DNA of 53,951 nucleotides from Lachnospiraceae bacterium (lineage in GTDB: Bacteria > Bacillota > Clostridia > Lachnospirales > Lachnospiraceae), in the NCBI GenBank assembly GCA_009774245.1, contig VSNM01000037.1:1-53951 (forward strand). Reading direction: 5' to 3'. The position numbers and the translations under genes were made by a program. Below, one piece after another: positions 27,728 through 36,252 of the stretch. The number at the start of each line of letters is the position of its first letter. Position 1 is the stretch's first letter. The notes below the pieces were generated by a model. The model saw only the letters and a list, made by a program, of their open reading frames with translations. It ran no database searches and was not told where the DNA came from.

Positions 27728-29100
27728 TTTCGACACCGAAAGGGGACGGCACATTTAATGTTTATGAGGATATAAAAAACAAGCTGGTTGGGAAAGGAGT
27801 GCCGCCGGAGGAAATAGCGTTCATACATGAGGCGAATACGGAAACAAGGAAAGCGGAACTGTTTGGCAAGGTAAGAAGCGGGCAGGTTCGTTTTTTATTG
27901 GGTTCTACGCAGAAAATGGGCGCAGGGACAAACGTACAGGACAGACTGATAGCCTTACATCATCTTGATGTGCCTTGGCGTCCTTCCGACATAGAACAGC
28001 AGGAGGGGCGTATTTTAAGGCAGGGCAACCTAAATCCTAAAGTCAAGATATTCCGATATGTAACGGAAAATACATTCGACAGCTATTCATGGCAGGTGAT
28101 CGAAAACAAGCAGAAATTCATTTCCCAAATCATGACGAGCAAATCCCCGGTACGAAGCTGTGAGGACGTGGACGAGGCGGCACTAACTTATGCGGAGGTG
28201 AAAGCACTGGCTACCGGAAACCCGTATATAAAGCAAAAAATGGATCTCGATATTCAGGTATCCAAGCTGAAACTGATGAAAGCCAATCATACCAGCCAGA
28301 AATACCGCCTTGAGGACAATATCGCCAAGCATTACCCACAGCAGATAGCCATTCTGAAAGAGAGAATCAGCGGCATGACAGCGGACATTCAGACCGCAAA
28401 AGCAAACCTGCCGGCAGATAAAGAGCAGTTTTTTATGAAAGTTGGGGATAAGGCTTATACGGATAAAAAAGAAGCCGGAGCCGCACTTGTGGAGATGTGC
28501 AAGGAGATGAAAACGGTCAATGTGCCTGCAACGGTAGGGGAATATGCCGGGTTTAAGATGGCGGTGTCCTTTGATTCGTTCAACCACAAATTTGTGATGA
28601 ACTTAAAAGGGCAGCTTTCCCATAACCTTGAGATCGGCTCTGACCCGTTCGGCAACATTGCCCGTATCAACCATGCGCTGGAGTCCATGCCAAAAGATCT
28701 TGATAATGCAAAGGTAAAACTGGAAAATGTGGAGCGGCAGCTTGAAACTGCAAAATCAGAAGTGACAAAACCTTTTGCACAGGAAGCGGAACTGAAAGAG
28801 AAACTAGACCGCCTTTCCGCCCTCAATGCCCTGCTCAACATGGACGAAAATGGCAATGATGCACAGGTTGGCAATGAAATGCCAAAGCAGCCGACAGCCG
28901 ACACTTTAGAACATAATGACCAGAGGCAGAAACAGGCAACGGAAAATGGCAGTCAGCACGGGTTAAAGCTGGCAGCCGGAAACACTGACAAAACTGCGAA
29001 GGCATCGCTGAAAGAAAAACTGGAAACGTACAAGGAGCAGGTGGCAGGCATGGGAAACGCCGGAACTGATAAAACAAAGGGAAAAGAGGCAGTCATATAG
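27728..29100 (+). CDS. Giant N6-methylase/SNF2-helicase polyvalent protein, exon 2
   Basis: The second exon continues the helicase with S-T-P-K-G-D-G-T-F-N-V-Y and carries the second RecA lobe: motif V-like LLGSTQKMGAGTNVQDR and motif VI WRPSDIEQQEGRILRQGN. A long coiled-coil/helical C-terminal region follows (from Y-T-D-K-K-E-A-G), then a polar tail containing one decayed palindromic element (28903). Without intron splicing this half has no proper start: the frame is open into the intron from 27682 but no Shine-Dalgarno is seen. The helicase depends on both exons, since the two ATPase lobes are on opposite sides of the intron. Confidence 0.88.
28903..28927. repeat. Coding palindromic element, copy 6 (degenerate)
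   Basis: ACTTTAGAACATAATGACCA and the five bases after it align with the element in the same codon phase and encode T-L-E-H-N-D-Q-R. It lies in the low-complexity tail of the helicase protein. Confidence 0.5.
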
Positions 29101-29117
29101 AATTCACAAAAATTTGA

Positions 29118-29146
29118 TTGCAAAATTGCTGGTAAAATCATAAAAT
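29118..29146 (+). promoter_or_regulatory. Putative promoter of the toxin-antitoxin pair
   Basis: TTGCAA (29118-29123) and TAAAAT (29141-29146) are separated by 17 bp, an acceptable sigma-70-type promoter, 83 bp before the antitoxin ATG. Confidence 0.45.
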
Positions 29147-29228
29147 ATGAGTAGGAAAGTATGCAGCTTGTGCTGAAACAGAGTAAGCAGTAAAAAATGA
29201 GCCATACTGATAAAGGAGGTGTGTTTCT

Positions 29229-29423
29229 ATGGCAACTTCAAGTATTACGAAAAATTTTGTTATATCTGGTCAGAAACAGGTGGAGATGTTTGTTAATGCA
29301 ATTGAAGAATCTGCTAAAAACCGTCCTGTCCGTATTCCGGTGGCAGCAAATTACGTTGAGGACGATGCGGAGCTGATAGAACTAATGGATAAATGGGAGA
29401 AATCAAATGTCATTAACAAGTAA
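29229..29423 (+). CDS. Small antitoxin-like protein paired with a GNAT toxin
   Basis: The 64-residue protein starts at ATG 29229 after AAAGGAGG. The N terminus (S-S-I-T-K-N-F-V-I-S-G-Q-K-Q-V-E-M-F-V-N-A-I-E-E-S) is a helical, possibly DNA-binding segment and the C terminus is acidic, as expected of a toxin-neutralising tail. It overlaps the acetyltransferase gene by 17 bp. Small genes of this type precede GNAT toxins in many clostridial ICEs. The assignment rests mainly on the gene pair, since it is not a clear ribbon-helix-helix DUF1778 antitoxin. Confidence 0.65.
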   Translation: MATSSITKNFVISGQKQVEMFVNAIEESAKNRPVRIPVAANYVEDDAELIELMDKWEKSNVINK

Positions 29424-30018
29424 ATATTCAGTCATTAACATTCGTCGTTATCTTAAAAATGACAATCCCAAAATTGGAGAGGACAGACTGCTTCAAGTCC
29501 TCTCCGGTTTTTCCTGCCCTAAGAATCCTGATTTGGAGCTTTTTTTGAAAAACAGCTCCATAGAATTTACAAAGAAAAACCAGTCTGTTACATATCTTGT
29601 TTTTTCTAAGGAAAACGGAGCATTGCTTGGGTATTTTACGATAGCGTTGAAAGCTTTAACTGTCAGAGGTGAAACAGTAAGTAAGACCACGAAAAGAAAA
29701 CTGCTGCGGATCAGTGAACTGGATGAAAAATCTGATACCTATACGATGGCAGCATATTTGATAGCACAGCTTGGAAAAAATTATGCAGGAGGCATGGAGA
29801 AAAAAATTACAGGAGCGGAACTGCTTGAACTGGCTTGGGGTATCATTGAGAGAATGCAGTATCTGGGCGGAGGTCTGGTAGTATTTCTTGAAGCAAATAA
29901 TGAGGAAAAGCTGCTGTCATTTTATAATACAAATCGGTTTGTACAATTTGATACCCGATTAACAGCATCTGATCCGGAAAACCAGCATGAGCTGATACAG
30001 TTACTAAGACTGCTTTAG
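29407..30018 (+). CDS. GNAT acetyltransferase, probable toxin
   Basis: The 203-residue protein resembles GNAT-fold acetyltransferases: a hydrophobic strand S-V-T-Y-L-V-F-S then G-A-L-L-G-Y-F-T-I-A-L-K-A-L (central strands) and A-A-Y-L-I-A-Q-L-G-K-N-Y-A-G-G in place of the acetyl-CoA P-loop, then F-Y-N-T-N-R-F-V-Q-F. Toxins of this class (TacT-like) acetylate aminoacyl-tRNA and stop translation unless bound by the antitoxin. The target here is not known. The gene overlaps its partner and ends before a strong terminator, so the pair forms a closed two-gene operon that would stabilise the ICE. Confidence 0.7.
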   Translation: MSLTSKYSVINIRRYLKNDNPKIGEDRLLQVLSGFSCPKNPDLELFLKNSSIEFTKKNQSVTYLVFSKENGALLGYFTIALKALTVRGETVSKTTKRKLLRISELDEKSDTYTMAAYLIAQLGKNYAGGMEKKITGAELLELAWGIIERMQYLGGGLVVFLEANNEEKLLSFYNTNRFVQFDTRLTASDPENQHELIQLLRLL

Positions 30019-30060
30019 CTGAAAAATTTCATAATAAAAATACATAGTAACAGTAACTTT

Positions 30061-30106
30061 AGGTGTATGATAAATGGAAAATCAATATCATACACCTTTT
30101 TATTTT
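30061..30106 (+). terminator. Strong intrinsic terminator of the toxin-antitoxin operon
   Basis: AGGTGTATGATA (30061-30072) pairs perfectly over 12 bp with TATCATACACCT (30086-30097), followed by TTTTATTTT. Confidence 0.9.
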
Positions 30107-30108
30107 GG

Positions 30109-30147
30109 AAGTACCGTCTTGTAAATCATACAGGACGGTACTTTTCT
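30109..30147 (+). terminator. Second hairpin with T-tail, possible attenuator of the PAPS-reductase gene
   Basis: A 15-bp stem (AAGTACCGTCTTGTA / TACAGGACGGTACTT, one G-T pair) with a 5-nt loop and TTTTCTGTT tail lies five bases before the AGGAGG of the next gene. No promoter is evident between this hairpin and the gene. Confidence 0.65.
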
Positions 30148-30161
30148 GTTCAGGAGGAAAC

Positions 30162-31382
30162 ATGAACAAACATACAATGAGCGACTTATATCAGATGCAG
30201 TCCCTCTCGCTCTCCATAAAAATACGGATGACACAGTACCGTATACGGGAATGGGTGGATTATTACGGTACGGACGGCGTATATATCGCGTTTAGCGGTG
30301 GAAAAGACAGTTCAGTACTGTTACATATCGCAAGGGAAATGTACCCGAAAATTAGTGCAGTCTACGTTGATACCAGTCTGGAATATCCGGAAGTCAGGGA
30401 GTTTGTAAGACAGCAGGAAAATGTAGAGATTATCAGACCGGAGATAAACTTTCGGCAGGTCATCATAAAATATGGCTATCCCATGATTGGTAAGGAAGTA
30501 GCAGGTTGCGTATACGGCGCAAGGCGGTACATGGAGAAGCTTCTGGAACGGGAGAAAAATGCAGAACGTATGGGAGAAATCCCAAATCACAGTTATATGG
30601 CGGATTTAGTAGGTATAGACCGCCGTGAGGACAGAGAAAATGCCGCCTACCAGAGTCTTATCCGTGGGGAGATACCAAGCACGGATATAAAGACACCTGT
30701 CCGTTACTTGACGCTTATGGGGAAATATCCGCATAAAGAAAACGGTGTGAAAACATCGGAATATTCAAAGATGTATAACAAGGAGCGTTACAAATTCTTT
30801 TTGGAAGCGCCCTTTGAAATAGCGGATCGCTGCTGTTCCATTATGAAAAAATCCCCTATGCATAGCTACGCAAAAAGGACGGGAAAAATGCCCATGACAG
30901 CACAGATGGCAAGTGAAAGCAGGCTGCGGACAACAAATTGGCTCAAAAACGGTTACAACGGTTTTGACATGAAAAGCCCGATCAGCAATCCGATGTCATT
31001 CTGGACGGAACAGGACGTATTGGAATATATTTTCCACAACCATATCCCGATTGCAGACGTATACGGCGAAGTAACAGCAGACTACGGAAAAGCACTGCCG
31101 CAGGGGAACACAATGGAAATGGGAATATTTGATATCGGAAAAACCATATTCGGCACTACAGGGTGCGGCAGGACGGGGTGCGTTTCCTGCGGTTTTGGGT
31201 GCCACAGGGAGAAATCGCCGAACCGTTGGGAGCTTGCAGAAAAACTTTCCAATCCTGAAATTATCGACTATATGATGCGTGGCGGCGCATTTAATGAAAA
31301 AGATATATGGAAACCGGATAATCGGGGACTTGGATTCTGGTTTGTCATAGAGTGGATAAACCTGCATGGACTTGCAGCATAA
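30162..31382 (+). CDS. PAPS reductase-like ATP pyrophosphatase with Cys cluster
   Basis: The protein is 406 residues from ATG 30162, five bases after AGGAGG (30152-30157). The open frame further upstream only reads through the hairpins and is not used. The PP-loop is FSGGKDSSVLLH (Ser 45 to Ser 50), and the AVYVDTSLEYPE segment is typical of the adenine nucleotide alpha-hydrolase/PAPS-reductase fold. A C-terminal C-x4-C-x2-C-x3-C group (GCGRTGCVSCGFGCHRE) probably binds an iron-sulfur cluster. Relatives include CysH, DndC-like and mobile-element PAPS-reductase family proteins. The reaction here is not known. Sulfur transfer to DNA or tRNA is possible, but no dnd partners are present. Upstream hairpins suggest attenuation. 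Confidence 0.8.
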   Translation: MNKHTMSDLYQMQSLSLSIKIRMTQYRIREWVDYYGTDGVYIAFSGGKDSSVLLHIAREMYPKISAVYVDTSLEYPEVREFVRQQENVEIIRPEINFRQVIIKYGYPMIGKEVAGCVYGARRYMEKLLEREKNAERMGEIPNHSYMADLVGIDRREDRENAAYQSLIRGEIPSTDIKTPVRYLTLMGKYPHKENGVKTSEYSKMYNKERYKFFLEAPFEIADRCCSIMKKSPMHSYAKRTGKMPMTAQMASESRLRTTNWLKNGYNGFDMKSPISNPMSFWTEQDVLEYIFHNHIPIADVYGEVTADYGKALPQGNTMEMGIFDIGKTIFGTTGCGRTGCVSCGFGCHREKSPNRWELAEKLSNPEIIDYMMRGGAFNEKDIWKPDNRGLGFWFVIEWINLHGLAA

Positions 31383-31597
31383 AAATAAGGGACGGACAAA
31401 CGGGAGGACTTACAGGCTGACATTTTTTTGCGATGGAATAGACATAAGAATTGTCAGCCTTATGTCGGAATTTTGTGGAGATCCGCAGGTGCAGGAAACG
31501 GTAAATGGGTGAATCAGATGATTTCCTGATAAGGAAGTCATTGATTATTAAATAGAGCAAATATATGGTAAAAAATAAAAATTGGAGGTAAAGAAAT
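31383..31597 (+). other. Intergenic region with a 9-bp inverted repeat
   Basis: AGGCTGACA (31414-31422) is inverted as TGTCAGCCT (31452-31460) with a 29-nt loop. A second imperfect repeat, ATGATTTCC / GGAAGTCAT, is near 31519-31542. No gene or clear promoter is seen. Confidence 0.4.
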
Positions 31598-32440
31598 ATG
31601 AATACAGCAGAACAGAACACAAAACAGGGGATGGAGGAAAGTGACGTGATAAAGCAGTTCATGCAGCTTTTAAGCCAGCAGGATATGGGAGAACAATCGC
31701 AGGGATTTATGGAGATGTTCGGGTATTTGGCAGGGATGCAGATGCAGCTTAGCATCGTGGCAGATGAATTGCAGGGCATGAGGGAGCAGCTTGCAAAATT
31801 GCAGGAAAGCCAGCCCAAAACGGTCACAGAGCGTCTTATGGACAAAGTGGCACAGCTTCAGGAGAAAGCGACGGGACTGTCGGAACGGCTTTCATCAGTA
31901 AAAGAACGTCTGATGGAAACAGCGGCGCAGGCGGTTCATGCTTTTAAGGAAAAGGGAAAAGCGGCAATGTGTATAGCAGTACAGAAAGGATTGTCCGGCA
32001 TCAGGCCAGTGCTTACAGACTATCAGGAAAAGATACAGGAGGTTAAAATGGATTACGATAAAACAGCTAACCAGATTGATAGTATCGGGGACGAATTAAA
32101 GCAGATCGGGAACAGCGTTTCCAACGTAGGCAGGCTGATCGTGGGAAAAGGCACAAAGGAAGTTTCGGATGAAAAACAGGGGGTTGCACTGACAAGGCTT
32201 ATGAACAGACCCATTAAAAGTAGAGCGGCGCATTTGCAGAAAAATATGGATACAGTTGACCGTGCGCTGGAAAAACTGGATCAGCTCTCAGACCGCTTTA
32301 CGGTCAAAAAAGAAGCAGAAAAAGGCGGGCGTTCATCGGTAAAGGATAAGCTGTCGCAGATGAAGGCAAAAATGGAACAGCAGAAAAAAGCACCAGAACC
32401 GGATAAGGCAGCGGCGAAAAAGAAAGAAGTATGTTTATAG
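31598..32440 (+). CDS. Coiled-coil protein, DUF6674-like
   Basis: The 280-residue protein starts at ATG 31598 after TTGGAGG. It is helical throughout, with coiled-coil heptads (L-S-I-V-A-D-E-L-Q-G-M-R-E-Q-L-A-K-L-Q at 50-70; L-M-D-K-V-A-Q-L-Q-E-K at 80-100; D-Y-D-K-T-A-N-Q-I-D-S-I-G at 150-165) and a Lys-rich tail. Proteins of this composition, recently called DUF6674, occur in Tn1549-like ICEs next to YodL-type proteins. No enzyme motif is visible. The neighbouring gene begins 75 bp later with its own Shine-Dalgarno, so the two may be co-transcribed. Confidence 0.55.
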   Translation: MNTAEQNTKQGMEESDVIKQFMQLLSQQDMGEQSQGFMEMFGYLAGMQMQLSIVADELQGMREQLAKLQESQPKTVTERLMDKVAQLQEKATGLSERLSSVKERLMETAAQAVHAFKEKGKAAMCIAVQKGLSGIRPVLTDYQEKIQEVKMDYDKTANQIDSIGDELKQIGNSVSNVGRLIVGKGTKEVSDEKQGVALTRLMNRPIKSRAAHLQKNMDTVDRALEKLDQLSDRFTVKKEAEKGGRSSVKDKLSQMKAKMEQQKKAPEPDKAAAKKKEVCL

Positions 32441-32515
32441 GCAGCAAATCAGAATACCGACAGCAGAAACATATGGGGAAACCTGTCTGTTTCCTGTTTT
32501 TAAGGAGGAAATTAT

Positions 32516-35500
32516 ATGGCAGATATAAATGGAAATTCAAGAAAAAAAGTGGAAAAACTAACAATGGAGGAAATTGCGGACAGGCTGGAGGGGCTGAAAT
32601 CTTCCCTTGATACAATCCGCAGGACAGCATCAGAGCTTATCATGGGAATTGACGCACAGTTGCAGGAACTACAGGCTGATAAAAAAGTTTCACGTTCTTT
32701 GGATAAACAGGCTGACAAGGAGGTACAGCTCTTATATGGTGATACCAGTCAATACGGCATTTACCAGTTAAAAGACAATCCAGAGCTTCGTGATTTACGT
32801 TTTGCAGGCACAGCGGAACTTTTGAAAAGGGGTATTCTGTCGGATGATTTCAGGGAAATACAGCCGGAAAATTATAACCTTGTCTATACAGGGCAGTTTT
32901 CAGACATACAAGGACAGTTACAGGGGGAGAAACTCAATGCGCTATTTGAGAAATTCAATATAGACCACCCAGCAGATTATAAGGGGCATTCCCTTTCCGT
33001 CAGTGATATTGTGGTGCTGCATGAGAATGGGAAGAACAGTGCACATTTTGTAGATTCTTTCGGCTTTACGGAACTTCCTAATTTTATGCATGAACTGACA
33101 GGTATAAAAGAGCAGGAGGCAGATAAGGCGGAAAATGGGTTTACCGACGAAGAAAAACAATTCCTTGAAACAGACAATGCGTCTTTGATTGCAAAAAAGT
33201 TTCTTGCATGGGACGAGATGGAAGATCTGGGATACCGCTTTTTTGAAGACGGGTATATTGATAAATTTAAGCCGGTTGAAAAAGCATTGTTTGGGAATGG
33301 CTTAGTATCAGATGATACAATACATGATATAGCCCACCGTATGCAGGGTGGCGAGGATATCCGTGAGGAGCTTGCAAAAGCTTTCATAGGCGGGTATGAA
33401 CGGGTAATCGGAGTAGGTGAAAATGATGCCGTTGCAGTATTTGGTAAAGATGCTGTGACAGTTACTTTTGAGAATGCCGAGAAGCAGGTTTCTTATGAAG
33501 AAATGGGGACGGCTTTTCTCAGTCTGATAGAAAGTGAGTATAAAGACATTGAACAGGCAAGAGCTGCCGATGAGCAGGAGGAAGAAATTGTGGGGAATGC
33601 CACTTCTGAACATGATGTCAATCATTCTGCATTACAGAATGATTTGAAGTTAGAAGCAGAGCAGACTGTCATAGAACAGCCAGCTTCGGAACAAATACAA
33701 GCAGAGCAGCCAGAAACACAGGCAGAGCAGGACGAGTCAACAGAAACACCGAAATTAACAGATATGGAGGACGGTGACGAAATTATTGACCTCGGAGATG
33801 AAACGGAACAGGTTCTTGCAGATATGAAAAAAATCTTAAATGATAGTAAAAACACTTTAGGACACACTGACCAAAAGCGAGAGCAGACAGAGCCGAAGAA
33901 AGCGAAAGAAACAAAGTTTGCATTTCAGATTGCAGACCGCTTTGTCAGTATACAGGAAACAGAGAGTGGCTATGATTATTCCATTATGGATATGGATTAT
34001 AAGGAGGTTGAAGGCGGTGTGTATGAAAATACCGGTGTGGATATTCAGGTGATTGCTGATGATATCGTAGATGATTTAAGAGAAGATCGGTTTGAAAATG
34101 GTGCAGGGGGCAGCATTAGCGATGATGATGAGATAATACCAATTGATTTTGACGAACTGACAGAAAGCATTGCAAATGCAGTTCAAGATGTGGACACAAT
34201 CCACAAGAAGGAAGCTGAGCATATTGTGCCAGATATTTTGCAGGGAAATATTGTAGAAAATTTTAAAGAAAAGACAAACGAATTTTTCCATGAAATATGC
34301 GAAATGAACCCATCAGAGATTGAGGATACCGTAAAATGCCATGTGCAGGCGCAGTTAGATGAAGCTGGCATTGATGCGGAGATTGTGGATGTGGCAGTAG
34401 CAGGGAGCCGTTGTCGGGGCTTGGAGCGTGATGGCTCTGACCTTGACGTGGTTGTGGAGCTTTCCACAAGTGAGCGTGAAGATGTTCTGTTTGATGCATT
34501 TAATGGAGATGCACTCCATATCGGACGGGTAAAAGTGGATATTAACCCGATTACTGCACAAAGGACGGGAACGCTTGAAACTTATCTTCCGCAGGTGGAG
34601 GATTATCTGGAGGGGGTTCGTGAAGCTAGGGAGAAGGAGCCAGTAAGTATTTTCAATATCCGCATGAATGACGAGGAACGGTGGTTTAAGAACACCAGCG
34701 GGCTGGATGCGGAAGGGCTGTGCAAAGCCTATGCGGACTGTGACAAGCCTTTTGTTGAAATGGGGAAATACGGGGAACGGATAGAAGCAGCAGACCATGC
34801 CTATATCGAGCAGGGCAAAAGGCTGGACTTTTCTATAGAGTTCAATGAGGAAACGGATCAGATTATCGTATTTAATGGGGATAACTTTGAATATAAGGGA
34901 TTACGGGAAACATTATTCCCAGAACAAGCAGCATCGGAAGTTACGCTAACCGTGGCAGAGTGTGGTGAGTTTCATAATTTCGGGGAATTTCATGAAAAAA
35001 TTGTGACAGTAGATGAAGCCGTTGCGAAATGGAAACAGATACCACCAGAGCGCATGAACGGTATTCCTGCAATCGGCATCAATATCCATACGCCTGGAAC
35101 AGAAACATATAATGATGTTATAACAGATATTTTAAGCGGAAATCAATTTGAACTTGATGTTTTGGATTATATCCCTGAAATAAAAGGCAGTCCGCAGGCA
35201 ATGGAAATGATAGCGGAACTGATAGCAAAACTGCCGGATATGAAAATTGAGGGCAATATCAGTGAGGATTTGGAAGCGAAATTATGGGAAAAACGTATGC
35301 CGGATTTGACACCTGCAGAACAGCTTGCGGTGGAGATAGACCGTTTTATTTATAGCTATGATACGAATGCCTATCATGACAATCACCAGAGCATGACTGA
35401 AAATGTATCGGAAATTTCAGAAATGATCGGACAGAGAGATGTGGAATACTTGACAGAATGGCTGAATGAAGTCATTTCTGTGGAAAATGTACTAGAGAAA

Positions 35501-35764
35501 ACACAGCGGGCGAATGAACTGCTCGAAAAGCTGGCGGAGTACAAGCCTCTTGCTAAGATTGAGGAAATGGAAGAACAGAATTACAACATGATTGATAATA
35601 TCTTAAACAATGGTGCCGGGGAAAAAGCACAAAAAGAGGAAAATAAAAAGGCACAGGACAAGAATGCAAAACCGTCCTTAAAAGCCCGCCTTGCGGAGAA
35701 AAAGGTACAGGTTGCAGAACAGGGGGGTGATGAAATTGTAAAGAATCAGCAGAGGGGAATATAG
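32516..35764 (+). CDS. Polyvalent protein with YodL and nucleotidyltransferase domains
   Basis: The 1082-residue protein begins with a coiled coil (1-60), then a YodL domain (about 70-195: Y-G-I-Y-Q-L-K-D-N-P-E-L-R-D, later G-H-S-L-S-V-S-D-I-V-V-L-H). An acidic Gln/Glu linker holds two decayed palindromic elements (33602, 33854). Around residues 620-700 there is a minimal nucleotidyltransferase (AGSRCRG then SDLDVVVE, the GS-x-DxD pattern). It is followed by an LPD16-like module (F-N-I-R-M-N-D-E-E-R-W-F-K-N-T) and an antirestriction-type C-terminal part. Such multi-domain proteins are thought to act in recipient cells against host defences. The nucleotidyltransferase target is unknown. The start has AAGGAGG eight bases upstream. 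Confidence 0.8.
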   Translation: MADINGNSRKKVEKLTMEEIADRLEGLKSSLDTIRRTASELIMGIDAQLQELQADKKVSRSLDKQADKEVQLLYGDTSQYGIYQLKDNPELRDLRFAGTAELLKRGILSDDFREIQPENYNLVYTGQFSDIQGQLQGEKLNALFEKFNIDHPADYKGHSLSVSDIVVLHENGKNSAHFVDSFGFTELPNFMHELTGIKEQEADKAENGFTDEEKQFLETDNASLIAKKFLAWDEMEDLGYRFFEDGYIDKFKPVEKALFGNGLVSDDTIHDIAHRMQGGEDIREELAKAFIGGYERVIGVGENDAVAVFGKDAVTVTFENAEKQVSYEEMGTAFLSLIESEYKDIEQARAADEQEEEIVGNATSEHDVNHSALQNDLKLEAEQTVIEQPASEQIQAEQPETQAEQDESTETPKLTDMEDGDEIIDLGDETEQVLADMKKILNDSKNTLGHTDQKREQTEPKKAKETKFAFQIADRFVSIQETESGYDYSIMDMDYKEVEGGVYENTGVDIQVIADDIVDDLREDRFENGAGGSISDDDEIIPIDFDELTESIANAVQDVDTIHKKEAEHIVPDILQGNIVENFKEKTNEFFHEICEMNPSEIEDTVKCHVQAQLDEAGIDAEIVDVAVAGSRCRGLERDGSDLDVVVELSTSEREDVLFDAFNGDALHIGRVKVDINPITAQRTGTLETYLPQVEDYLEGVREAREKEPVSIFNIRMNDEERWFKNTSGLDAEGLCKAYADCDKPFVEMGKYGERIEAADHAYIEQGKRLDFSIEFNEETDQIIVFNGDNFEYKGLRETLFPEQAASEVTLTVAECGEFHNFGEFHEKIVTVDEAVAKWKQIPPERMNGIPAIGINIHTPGTETYNDVITDILSGNQFELDVLDYIPEIKGSPQAMEMIAELIAKLPDMKIEGNISEDLEAKLWEKRMPDLTPAEQLAVEIDRFIYSYDTNAYHDNHQSMTENVSEISEMIGQRDVEYLTEWLNEVISVENVLEKTQRANELLEKLAEYKPLAKIEEMEEQNYNMIDNILNNGAGEKAQKEENKKAQDKNAKPSLKARLAEKKVQVAEQGGDEIVKNQQRGI
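33602..33626. repeat. Coding palindromic element, copy 7 (degenerate)
   Basis: ACTTCTGAACATGATGTCAA and the five bases after it match the left arm and centre of the element and encode T-S-E-H-D-V-N-H in the usual phase. The right arm is degraded. Confidence 0.6.
33854..33878. repeat. Coding palindromic element, copy 8 (degenerate)
   Basis: ACTTTAGGACACACTGACCA and the five bases after it align in phase and encode T-L-G-H-T-D-Q-K. Decay is similar to copy 6. Confidence 0.5.
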
Positions 35765-35827
35765 ATCTGAAAGATAAAGAATTAAATTTCAGACAAAGGG
35801 AAAGTGCTGTCTGGTATACTGAAATTT

Positions 35828-36091
35828 GTAGATGCCGCCATAGCGAAAACAGAGTAGCTTTCCACAGATGTGAAACAGTACAAGATAGATAAAGTAGAAC
35901 GAGAGGTAACGGGCATTGGCAACATGGAAGCTGTAAATCCGACTTAACTTGAAATGGTGGCAGAGCAGCAGTATGGAGCAGATGCGTTTGAATTTCACTA
36001 GAAGGAAACAGCAAAAGAAGCGGCAAAGAATAAAACATTAAAGAATGTGTCTGTAAAAGTGGAAAAGCCGATAGAAATGAAATTCTCCTGA
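35828..36091 (+). pseudogene. Decayed small gene with three in-frame stops
   Basis: One frame runs coherently for 88 codons with only three stop codons, at 35855 (TAG), 35945 (TAA) and 35999 (TAG), ending at TGA 36089. The pieces read L-S-T-D-V-K-Q-Y-K-I-D-K-V-E-R-E-V-T-G-I-G-N-M-E-A-V-N-P-T, L-E-M-V-A-E-Q-Q-Y-G-A-D-A-F-E-F-H and K-E-T-A-K-E-A-A-K-N-K-T-L-K, a plausible small helical protein. The frame can be followed a little further upstream but no start or RBS is clear. It is a remnant at the border between the ICE module and the AT-rich cargo. I do not recognise the family. Confidence 0.6.
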
Positions 36092-36128
36092 ATTGAACTA
36101 AAGTTTGGTTCAGGAGAATTATTTTTTT
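36082..36128 (+). terminator. Strong intrinsic terminator before the RiPP operon
   Basis: ATTCTCCTGAA (36082-36092) pairs perfectly with TTCAGGAGAAT (36109-36119), followed by TATTTTTTT. It isolates the RiPP operon from upstream transcription. Confidence 0.9.
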
Positions 36129-36145
36129 GCAGAAAATTTAATATC

Positions 36146-36212
36146 GTAAAAGTTACACAAAACCTCTGTTTTTTTACATGGAACGAAGAAAATAAAAAAT
36201 TTGTCATATAAT
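36146..36212 (+). promoter_or_regulatory. LytTR-type promoter of the RiPP operon
   Basis: GTAAAAGTTACAC (36146) is followed 21 bp later by a second, degenerate half-site ending TTACATGGAA (36174-36183), with AACCTC in the spacer. A TATAAT -10 box is at 36207-36212 and there is no recognisable -35 at 36184-36189. The agrD promoter (52992-53059) has the same half-site, the same 21-bp phasing, the same AACCTC spacer and TTACATGGAA end, and a nearly equal distance to its -10. This arrangement is typical of AgrA-type activators. Confidence 0.7.
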
Positions 36213-36252
36213 GACATTGTCGCTAGTGAGTAGATGGAAGGAGCAATATTTT

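Noticed and set aside
30063..30161. Extended N terminus of the PAPS-reductase ORF
   Set aside because: This stretch consists of two terminator hairpins and the SD; the ATG at 30162 after AGGAGG is the credible start.
35553..36038. Minus-strand frame of 161 codons near the YodL gene end
   Set aside because: It is antisense to a real gene and pseudogene, low in complexity and has no start signal.
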